The notes beneath the pieces were generated by a model. The model worked only from the letters and a program-made list of their open reading frames with translations. It was not told the DNA's origin and made no database searches. A DNA stretch of 7,100 bases from Mesotoga sp. (lineage in GTDB: Bacteria; Thermotogota; Thermotogae; Petrotogales; Kosmotogaceae), in assembly GCA_011620045.1 (NCBI GenBank), contig WOZY01000179.1, positions 1 to 7,100 of the forward strand, written 5' to 3'. This document shows, one piece after another, positions 1 to 5,290 of the stretch. A program made the position numbers and the translations under genes. Each line of letters opens with the position of its first letter. Position 1 is the stretch's first letter.

Positions 1-1
1 T

Positions 2-706
2 GCCAATATCTACCCCGGCCCTGGTGCAATTATTGCAGCTTCACTTGTCGGTCTAGTCGGTGTTGCCATTGTGAAGGAATATGCTGTGGAGGTCTATTGC
101 GGAGCCTTTGTTGGGATGGTTTCTCCCGATGTACTTCATGATTTCGGACACACTGTCATTGCAGGAGTGATCGCCGGTACAATACTCTTTTTGACAAGGG
201 ATCTGTTCAAGAGATATGGCGGGAAGCTCGGAGCGATAGCTTTTAGCAGCTGGATACTTGTTTCAACCAGCTCCAGATGCACGTTGCTCGATGTGCTCGT
301 GGAGTTTCGTCATTTTGGAGTCAGCATAATGCTCTTCAGTCTTGGTGCCGCCGTCCTAACCTATTTACTAAGCATTAGGCTGAGAAGCGGCCCTGTATTT
401 GCCTCCAGTTTGGTCGGTCTGCTTTGAGAGCTACTTCTGCCCGCATTTGGTGCCGAAAACGCGGCAGTACTGGCGGCCGTAGTGATGGCTGCCTCTTTTG
501 TTGGCATGTCCTCCAGAGAGAAGTTAAGAAGCGAAGCGGCAGCCCTCTTCAGTGGACTGATTATGGGGATAATGTTCATATATAGCGCGAATCGTTTCGG
601 AGGAGCCGGTGGAAAACTTGGAACGCTTGCCTTTGGAAGCGTGGTCTCATCGAGGGGGCTGGTATCGCTCGGAAAGATTATTATCCGAAAGAGAGCTGTT
701 AAATAG
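2..706 (+). pseudogene. Duplicated multi-span membrane protein, 5'-partial, interrupted by an in-frame TGA
   Basis: The frame is open from the left edge, so the true start lies outside the window. It encodes a hydrophobic protein with several likely membrane spans and ends with TAG at 704-706 after a basic tail (IIIRKRAVK). A TGA at 425-427 interrupts it. The same frame then continues for 92 sense codons with the same character: SLVGLL, stop, ELLLPAFGAE and so on. Both halves share SLVGL, FVGM and GGKLG-AF, so the two sides belong to one ancestral protein. Aligning the halves places the TGA opposite a Gly codon, so one G-to-T change from GGA would explain it. A separate downstream product could start at GTG 482 or ATG 485, but no ribosome site precedes them. 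I do not recognise the family or function. Alternatives are a sequencing error or a read-through codon. Coding character is clear; loss of function is an inference. Confidence 0.7.
17..634 (+). repeat. Internal duplication inside the membrane protein
   Basis: Two stretches of the translated frame are related. The first spans about 17-244 and the second about 389-634. Each begins with a Gly-Pro, then (A/S)SLVGL, then FVGM followed by a Ser-containing turn (VSPDVL or SSREKL), then a hydrophobic span, and ends in GGKLG(A/T)(I/L)AF. The second copy has about eight more residues between SLVGL and FVGM. The copies have diverged at the DNA level, so this is an old duplication of a membrane domain rather than a recent repeat. 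Confidence 0.65.
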
Positions 707-707
707 A

Positions 708-1982
708 CTACCGTTCCACTATTAAAGGAGATTCGATTACATGGATTACTCCGTCTCTGCACAGAATATCTCTTTCGATTATAGGGATTCCGTTTACGGT
801 GGACTGATCACTTATCCTTATGTTCAAGGGCTTTCCATTAGCTGCAAATACTGTCTGAGCGATCCTCAGTTCAGAATGGAGGTATTCGTTTGGAATGACG
901 TGAAAGGCCAGCAGTTTCTCCAGGGATTCTCGGTCGCTGGAAATCAGCTTAGGATCCTCTTCGAGATTGAGGAGCGCTTCATTTGGTAGAGCAAAGACGG
1001 TGATGCGATGCTTCTCATTTGATTGGATATCTAGATCCAGTGTTTCGAGAAGCGACCGCATGAGATCGAATCCCTTTTCTTCTAGAGTCTCCTTGATTGA
1101 TGGCAGGTTTCTTCGCGAATTCCGGGGGAACATCACATGATCGATAACGTGTATGATTCCGTTTCTGGCCTCTATGTCGGGCACGCTTATTAGAGTGTTT
1201 TGCACGCAGAGTCCTGACTCAGCTATTTTCACCTCAATTATCTCTCCTTGCAACGATCTCACTTCGTTTTCAAAGATCAAATCACCAGTTGCGAAGAGAC
1301 CTTCCGATATGTGATAAAGAAGCACCTCTCTTAGCCATTCCATGTCACTTAGTAGAGCTTCCATTGTTTCACGTGGTATTCTGGCAAAGGCAATATCGCT
1401 CGGCACGAAGACGGTTATCGGGCCCTCACCTTTCAAAGCATCCACAACGCCCGTCTCTTCAAAAGCAGATATTGCCACGTCCAGTATTCCGGTATTCCTC
1501 ATTACCTGGGCGATGTCGGGTTCTTCACGGGGGAATATAACCGAATCTATTATATGAATTGTGCCGTTCGATGCCTGGATGTCCCTGACCACTATCGTAG
1601 AACCGTCGACTCTGATTCCGCCTCTTGAATCGATAGCAAGTGACTGACCGAGAAGCGTCTCAAGCTCCGGATTCTGGACGATCACTTGAGAGCACAGGCT
1701 TCCTCGAACTATGTGGAAGAGAAGAACTCTCCGCATAAAAGACAGGTTGTTTGAAAGATCTTCTGCAGTCTTACCCGGGAGCTGCAGAAAGGCACTGTCG
1801 TCAGGTGCAAATAATGTGAAGGGTCCCGGACCGGATAGAAGATCATCAAGTCCCGCAACCTGAACCATTTCGGTAAGGGTACTCAACTGTTCAACATCGT
1901 GCAGAGTTGAAAGAATGTCTTTCTGTCCAAATGCCATTATTACTGCAAGAAACAGAACGAGCAGACCAATTCTCTTTCTCAT
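708..1982 (-). CDS. Secreted protein with three FAS1 (fasciclin) domains
   Basis: This is a 424-residue exported protein. Residues 1-19 form a signal peptide (MRKR, a hydrophobic core, then AFG before Q20) with no lipobox Cys. Three FAS1 domains follow, at about 21-153, 154-291 and 293-424. Each has the first FAS1 motif (TLFAPDDSAF at 56-65, TVFVPSDIAF at 190-199, a degenerate TVFALPNEAL at 328-337), a central His (FH 89-90, YH 223-224, FH 360-361) and a closing motif (NGTIHIID 139-146, NGIIHVID 274-281, DGVIHVIE 410-417). FAS1 domains usually act in adhesion or matrix binding outside the cell. The ligand here is unknown. ATG 1982 is preceded by GGGAGGGTG at 1996-1988 with a 5-base gap, which fixes the start. 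The stop lies one base from the convergent membrane gene. Domain assignment is secure; the role is inferred. Confidence 0.93.
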   Translation of the reverse strand: MRKRIGLLVLFLAVIMAFGQKDILSTLHDVEQLSTLTEMVQVAGLDDLLSGPGPFTLFAPDDSAFLQLPGKTAEDLSNNLSFMRRVLLFHIVRGSLCSQVIVQNPELETLLGQSLAIDSRGGIRVDGSTIVVRDIQASNGTIHIIDSVIFPREEPDIAQVMRNTGILDVAISAFEETGVVDALKGEGPITVFVPSDIAFARIPRETMEALLSDMEWLREVLLYHISEGLFATGDLIFENEVRSLQGEIIEVKIAESGLCVQNTLISVPDIEARNGIIHVIDHVMFPRNSRRNLPSIKETLEEKGFDLMRSLLETLDLDIQSNEKHRITVFALPNEALLNLEEDPKLISSDRESLEKLLAFHVIPNEYLHSELRIAQTVFAANGKPLNIRISDQSTVNGIPIIERDILCRDGVIHVIESPLIVER

Positions 1983-2028
1983 CGCTTCACCCTCCCTTCT
2001 TGACTTAGAAGAAGTCGCTCATATCAGG

Positions 2029-2036
2029 ATTCTACA
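2029..2036 (-). promoter_or_regulatory. Candidate -10 for the FAS1 gene (TGTAGAAT)
   Basis: Read on the minus strand, TAGAAT lies 46 bases ahead of the FAS1 start codon, preceded directly by TG. It matches TATAAT at five of six positions. No convincing -35 lies 16-18 bases upstream. It would give a leader of about 40 bases, similar to the leader proposed for the neighbouring peptide gene. TAGAAT also occurs by chance inside coding sequence in this window, so this is only a candidate. Confidence 0.3.
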
Positions 2037-2075
2037 TCGAATATCTTTTTTCCCGGAGCAAAGTGAGGTGTGTAT

Positions 2076-2115
2076 AAATGAAAACGGGAGGCGGGCAATC
2101 TTCACCCGCCTCCCG
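2076..2115 (-). terminator. Strong intrinsic terminator of the 23-residue peptide gene
   Basis: CGGGAGGCGGG at 2085-2095 pairs perfectly with CCCGCCTCCCG at 2105-2115, giving an 11-bp, nearly all-GC stem with a 9-base loop. On the minus strand the stem is followed by TTTTCATTT, a usable U-rich tract. On the plus strand it is followed by GAGTGGG, so the polarity is leftward. It starts 18 bases after the stop codon of the small peptide gene and would separate that gene from the FAS1 gene. Confidence 0.88.
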
Positions 2116-2133
2116 GAGTGGGTATTGGAGGAA

Positions 2134-2205
2134 TTACTTCTGTGGTTTTTCTTTCTTGGTTTCTTTTCTTGTTTCTTTCTTAACTTCTTTCTTCTTGTCC
2201 GCCAT
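2134..2205 (-). CDS. 23-residue Lys/Glu-rich peptide with tetrapeptide repeats
   Basis: An ATG at 2205 opens a 23-codon frame ending with TAA at 2136-2134. The peptide begins MADK and ends KPQK. Its middle, residues 5-20, is four tandem tetrapeptides: KKEV, KKET, RKET, KKEK. It has ten Lys, one Arg, four Glu, one Asp, and no Cys or aromatic residue. The i/i+4 spacing of Lys/Arg and Glu would suit a solvent-exposed charged helix. AGAGGTG at 2218-2212 lies 6 bases ahead of the ATG, a TGCTAGAAT candidate -10 lies upstream, and a strong terminator follows 18 bases after the stop. This complete transcription-unit layout is the main support, since the length alone proves nothing. I do not recognise the peptide. 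Nucleic-acid or ribosome binding is conceivable from the charge but unproven. Confidence 0.6.
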   Translation of the reverse strand: MADKKKEVKKETRKETKKEKPQK

Positions 2206-2211
2206 ACTGGA

Positions 2212-2218
2212 CACCTCT
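2212..2218 (-). promoter_or_regulatory. Ribosome binding site of the small peptide gene
   Basis: On the minus strand AGAGGTG lies 6 bases before the ATG at 2205. It is a strong match to the anti-Shine-Dalgarno complement. It is the main argument that this very short frame is translated. Confidence 0.6.
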
Positions 2219-2249
2219 TTTCCTCGCGGCTCATGTCCGCATCAATTGA

Positions 2250-2258
2250 ATTCTAGCA
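2250..2258 (-). promoter_or_regulatory. Candidate extended -10 (TGCTAGAAT) for the small peptide gene
   Basis: On the minus strand TGC followed by TAGAAT fits an extended -10 (TGnTATAAT with one mismatch). It lies 44 bases before the peptide start and would give a leader of roughly 38 bases. No good -35 hexamer is visible at normal spacing, which is tolerable for an extended -10 promoter. Confidence 0.45.
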
Positions 2259-2302
2259 CTGTTCTTTGTAAGTTGCTTCTTATATTTACCCTGCTACAAC
2301 AA

Positions 2303-2333
2303 AAATTGGAATGAAAACTCATTGCTCCAATTT
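2303..2333. repeat. Inverted repeat with terminator-like look on the minus strand
   Basis: AAATTGGA (2303-2310) is complementary to TCCAATTT (2326-2333). Just inside, ATGA (2311-2314) pairs with TCAT (2319-2322), leaving a four-base AAAC loop and a three-base TGC bulge. Read leftward, the stem runs into TTTTTGTTG. It could end or attenuate leftward transcription starting near 2400-2500, or act as an operator upstream of the peptide promoter. No gene is seen for it to terminate. Confidence 0.45.
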
Positions 2334-2405
2334 GAGACCGGACAAACAGAAATATCGTCGACTCGAAGAGAAGTTGAATTTCATTTGAACACGAACCGCC
2401 CGAAG

Positions 2406-2433
2406 ATTCAGTTTGCCGGCCAAACGCTTGAAT
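2406..2433. repeat. Small inverted repeat upstream of the HprK/PEPCK-fold gene
   Basis: GTTTG (2411-2415) and CAAAC (2421-2425) flank CCGGC, and an outer ATTCA (2406-2410) matches TGAAT (2429-2433) with a three-base offset. It sits 46 bases before the TATAAT of the next gene. It could be a regulator site, but arms this short also arise by chance. Apart from this repeat, the 2303-2333 repeat and the promoter elements, I see nothing in the 311 bases between the peptide start and 2517. Confidence 0.25.
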
Positions 2434-2478
2434 TGTACGATCTTCATTGAAACGAAAGGAAATTAATCGACCTGCAAG

Positions 2479-2484
2479 TATAAT
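2479..2484 (+). promoter_or_regulatory. -10 element (TATAAT) of the HprK/PEPCK-fold gene
   Basis: A perfect TATAAT lies 32 bases before the ATG at 2517, giving a leader of about 25 bases that contains the GAGGAGG ribosome site at 2501-2507. A TTGAAA at 2447-2452 is 26 bases upstream, too far for a standard -35, so the -35 element is unresolved. Confidence 0.5.
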
Positions 2485-2516
2485 ATATTTACATTGAATT
2501 GAGGAGGCCATGATCA

Positions 2517-4283
2517 ATGAGGAGTATTTTGATTAATGGTGAAGTTGCATACAATGCTTCTTCTCAAATACTTAACAGCAACACCTTCAAAGAGATTCTT
2601 GCCGAGTTGATAAGGGACTCGGAGGAAAAGAAGAATTCGCTTCTTTCATTGTTCGAGCCGTTTTTGAAGAATACAGATACGGTAGACATTTCCAGAAAGT
2701 ACAATATCGAGGGGATTATAGAGCTTCTTCTTGCACTTACGATCGATCCGATTGAGAAGATTGACGGTTCGCCGTATTATTCCTTCCCAAAGATGAGCAA
2801 CAAGAAAGAACTTCTTGTAAGGTTTGTCGAGAGCTTGTTTTCTCTGTGGAGAAACAAGCACAGATTCATTGTCAAGAGAGATGAGTACACCCCGAATCGC
2901 TTCGATAGAATTTTCAAGCAGATGGTTCTTGTAAGAACCAACACCGATCTCAAGGGTTTAGTACTCAGCCTTTACAGGCAGATACTGATAAATGTTTCCG
3001 ACATCAGACTCAAGATTTTGAGACAGGAGCCTGGTGGTGCTCAGGTGGGATTCATTGTGGACCGCCCTGAAGTAGATGAGAGAGTTAGGGTAGCCGGAGC
3101 TGACTTCCTTTACGACATGGCATGCATCTGGAGTATAGTCTTCGAGCCGCCGGTAATCTTCTATACCAGGTCAAACAAAAGACAGGGATTGTTTAAGGTC
3201 TACGACAAACCCGTTCTGAGAAGACTGGATATTTCTTCGGGAAAAGACTGGTTTTTGTTCCCTATCCACGTAGGCTCCAAACTTATCTTCGTGGTGGTTA
3301 ACAAAGAGTACCTGGCTCTGGCCGCCGGTCTGGGGAATCTATTCGAGCTCGCAAGCTTCGATATCGTAAAGCACAAGAAGCCAGATGGCATATACGTTTT
3401 GGGATTAGACAACTCTCTCTTCGAAGAGAGAGGGGACTTCAATGGAGTTATTTACAGAGAAGACGACGGTACTTATGTGGGCTTAGTCGGAGACGATCCC
3501 ACGATCGACTATTTCGGGTATATGAAGAAGATGATACTCACGATTCACAATCTTCTTGTTATCGACGAGGGAAGGTTGCCGATTCACGGTGCCCTGGCGA
3601 ACATAAAACTCAGGAATGGGGAGAAGGCCAACGTAATGCTGATTGGCGACAGCGGAGCCGGTAAGTCTGAAACCCTCGACGCTTTGAACAGGCTTTCTTC
3701 GGAAGTATCCGAGGTAAACATCTTGATCGATGACATGGGATCTCTCGACATAACTTCATCCGGTTCCGTGGTCGCTTACGGTACTGAGACAGGAGCCTTT
3801 GTGCGTCTGGATGATCTTCAGCCGGGGTACGCCTATTCAACGATGGATCGAAGCATATTCATGAACCCTAACGAGATAAACGCCAGGGTGATTGTCCCCT
3901 ATTCCAACTATACGGAGATAATTAAGCCGACAAAGATTGATTATTTCCTCTATGCAAACAACTTCGACGAGAGCACCGAGGACGACCTTCGTATCTTCAG
4001 TGACCCTGCCGAAGCGTCGAAGGTCTTTTCGAGGGGAGCCAGGATGGCCAAAGGGACTACATCCGAAAAGGGTCTGACCTACAGTTACTTCGCGAATCCT
4101 TTTGGAGCAATTCAAAGGCGAGATAAACATGAGGTAATAGCCGATCGTTATCTGAAAGCCATGATAGAATCGGGGGTAAAAGTTGGCGAGGTCAGGACGA
4201 GGTTAGGAATACCGGGATTCGAGATGGATGGGCCTCTGCGAGCCGCGAAGGCTATGTTGAAGGCTATATACGAGCAGGACTGA
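2517..4283 (+). CDS. HprK/PEPCK-fold ATP-binding protein (PEP carboxykinase-like)
   Basis: This is a 588-residue, probably cytosolic protein. Residues 1 to about 340 show no motif I recognise. The C-terminal part has an HprK/PEPCK-fold nucleotide site: HGAL (357-360), a Walker A loop GDSGAGKSE (377-385, K383), and acidic IDDMG (404-408) about 22 residues later, like the second acidic motif of HprK. The GDSGxGKSE form is typical of HPr kinase, whereas ATP-PEPCK has GxSGTGKTT. TETGAF (423-428) and GARMAKGTTSEKG (507-519) resemble stretches of long proteins that I recall being annotated as PEPCK in Clostridia and Thermotogota. The P-loop sits far more C-terminal than in classical ATP-PEPCK, so carboxykinase activity is doubtful and phosphotransfer on an unknown partner is possible. 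GAGGAGG at 2501-2507, 9 bases ahead, supports ATG 2517. No terminator separates it from the ABC operon 80 bases downstream. Confidence 0.85.
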   Translation: MRSILINGEVAYNASSQILNSNTFKEILAELIRDSEEKKNSLLSLFEPFLKNTDTVDISRKYNIEGIIELLLALTIDPIEKIDGSPYYSFPKMSNKKELLVRFVESLFSLWRNKHRFIVKRDEYTPNRFDRIFKQMVLVRTNTDLKGLVLSLYRQILINVSDIRLKILRQEPGGAQVGFIVDRPEVDERVRVAGADFLYDMACIWSIVFEPPVIFYTRSNKRQGLFKVYDKPVLRRLDISSGKDWFLFPIHVGSKLIFVVVNKEYLALAAGLGNLFELASFDIVKHKKPDGIYVLGLDNSLFEERGDFNGVIYREDDGTYVGLVGDDPTIDYFGYMKKMILTIHNLLVIDEGRLPIHGALANIKLRNGEKANVMLIGDSGAGKSETLDALNRLSSEVSEVNILIDDMGSLDITSSGSVVAYGTETGAFVRLDDLQPGYAYSTMDRSIFMNPNEINARVIVPYSNYTEIIKPTKIDYFLYANNFDESTEDDLRIFSDPAEASKVFSRGARMAKGTTSEKGLTYSYFANPFGAIQRRDKHEVIADRYLKAMIESGVKVGEVRTRLGIPGFEMDGPLRAAKAMLKAIYEQD

Positions 4284-4307
4284 GATAGAGCTAATGCCTG
4301 CTACAGC

Positions 4308-4316
4308 TGGTAGAAT
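4308..4316 (+). promoter_or_regulatory. Candidate extended -10 (TGGTAGAAT) ahead of the ABC operon
   Basis: TGG followed by TAGAAT lies in the gap after the HprK/PEPCK-fold gene, 47 bases before the GTG start preferred for the ATPase. No -35 is visible. If real, the exporter has its own promoter besides read-through from upstream. Confidence 0.3.
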
Positions 4317-4350
4317 CTATAAGTATTGGCGATGACAGACGTATCGATTG

Positions 4351-4358
4351 GGTGGTGA
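4351..4358 (+). promoter_or_regulatory. Ribosome site that decides the ATPase start
   Basis: GGTGGTGA differs by one base from GGAGGTGA. It lies 5 bases before GTG 4364. The alternative in-frame GTG codons at 4352 and 4355 fall inside this motif and have no ribosome site of their own, so 4364 is the better start. Confidence 0.6.
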
Positions 4359-4363
4359 AAGAA

Positions 4364-5281
4364 GTGTCGAAAACCGTAATTGAAGTGATGAATCTCCGGA
4401 AATATTATGGCGACACGAAGGCAGTTGACGGAATAGAATTCGATCTCAGAGAGGGAGAAGTGCTGGCCATTTTAGGTCCCAACGGTGCCGGCAAGACCAC
4501 AACTGTGGAGATGCTTGAAGGATTGAGAAAACCCGACGCAGGTAAAATAGAGTATTTCGAGGAGAGACTCCCTCCTTCCAGTGAAAGGGTGAAGGAGGAG
4601 ATCGGTGTTCAGCTCCAGTCGTCGAGTTTTTTTGAATATCTCTCTGTCAAAGAGACTCTTGACCTTTTCAGAGGTCTTTACCGGAAGAGTATTCCATCAA
4701 AAGATCTGATCAAAGAGGTCTCAATGGAAGATAAAGAGAAAACCTACACAAAGAATCTCTCGGGAGGTCAGCTCCAGAGGTTGGCGGTTGCAGTGGCTCT
4801 TGTGAATGATCCGAGAGTAGTATTTCTGGATGAACCGACTACCGGACTGGACCCTCAGGCAAGGAGAATGTTGTGGGAGACAATATTGGCCCTGAAGAAG
4901 AAGGAGAAGACGATAATCCTTACGACCCATTACATGGAAGAGGCAGAAAGACTGGCCGATAGAATAATCATAATGGATTACGGAAAGATAATCGCTAGAG
5001 GGACTTTGGATGATCTCATTGACTCTATCGATGCGGAAAACATCGTCACTTTCGGTGTTCAGGGAGAGGATCCAGTACCTGGGGAATTTTTGGATATGGA
5101 AGGTCTTCAACATGTTGAGAATCGCGAGTATTCGGTGACAACGAGGGATGTAGAGAGAATTCTAGGCCGGCTTTTCGAGAGATCCAAGAGATTCGGCTTG
5201 CTCCTGGACGACGTTACGATTCGAAAGCCCAATCTGGAGGATGTCTTCATCACCCTAACCGGCAGAAAACTGAGGGACTGA
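4364..5281 (+). CDS. ABC-2 type exporter ATP-binding subunit
   Basis: This is the cytosolic ATPase that powers the permeases encoded just downstream. Numbered from GTG 4364 (305 residues), all ABC motifs are intact: Walker A GPNGAGKTT (38-46), a Q-loop in GVQLQ (81-85), the signature LSGGQ (132-136), Walker B VVFLDEP with catalytic Glu (152-158), the D-loop GLDP (161-164) and the switch His in TTHYMEEAERLADR (H189). The layout and the ARGTLDDL stretch after the core match the DrrA/NatA/CcmA-like branch of ABC-2 exporters. An in-frame start at 4352 would add four residues but lacks a ribosome site. The stop codon overlaps the ribosome site of the next gene, which suggests translational coupling. 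The substrate (drug, lipid, peptide or ion) cannot be read from the ATPase. Confidence 0.95.
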   Translation: MSKTVIEVMNLRKYYGDTKAVDGIEFDLREGEVLAILGPNGAGKTTTVEMLEGLRKPDAGKIEYFEERLPPSSERVKEEIGVQLQSSSFFEYLSVKETLDLFRGLYRKSIPSKDLIKEVSMEDKEKTYTKNLSGGQLQRLAVAVALVNDPRVVFLDEPTTGLDPQARRMLWETILALKKKEKTIILTTHYMEEAERLADRIIIMDYGKIIARGTLDDLIDSIDAENIVTFGVQGEDPVPGEFLDMEGLQHVENREYSVTTRDVERILGRLFERSKRFGLLLDDVTIRKPNLEDVFITLTGRKLRD

Positions 5282-5290
5282 GGTGATTCC

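Noticed and set aside
425..467. A hairpin after the TGA (437-444 with 461-467, inner pairs 446-449 with 454-457, GUGC tip) resembles a bacterial selenocysteine insertion element.
   Set aside because: The distance and tip are suggestive, but the TGA aligns with Gly in the other half of the protein, lies in a hydrophobic stretch with no redox motif, and no selenium gene is in view. A chance hairpin in GC-rich coding sequence is more likely.
741..1557. Plus-strand frames of 70-83 codons inside the FAS1 gene.
   Set aside because: They are antisense to a protein with three clear domains, and no plus-strand gene layout supports them.
2078..2314. A plus-strand 78-codon frame opposite the small peptide, starting at ATG 2078 with GAGGTG 7 bases ahead.
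   Set aside because: The ribosome match is real, but the first codons would lie in the strong GC hairpin, the U-tract points the other way, and the hydrophobic run is simply the antisense of Lys/Glu codons. The rest of the frame is compositionally odd. Not fully excluded.
2242..2517. A minus-strand 91-codon frame filling the space upstream of the HprK/PEPCK-fold gene.
   Set aside because: It has no ribosome site, mixed Ser/Cys-rich composition, and starts on top of the ribosome site of the opposite gene. It also runs through both inverted repeats.
2510..2536. An 8-codon frame starting at ATG 2510 and overlapping the 2517 start in another frame, a possible leader peptide.
   Set aside because: The GAGGAGG site is only 2 bases from ATG 2510, too close for good initiation, whereas 2517 has normal spacing.
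4284..4363. A possible terminator between the HprK/PEPCK-fold gene and the ABC ATPase gene.
   Set aside because: Only a short near-palindrome (CTACAGCTGGTAG) is present, with no GC-rich stem and no T-tract.
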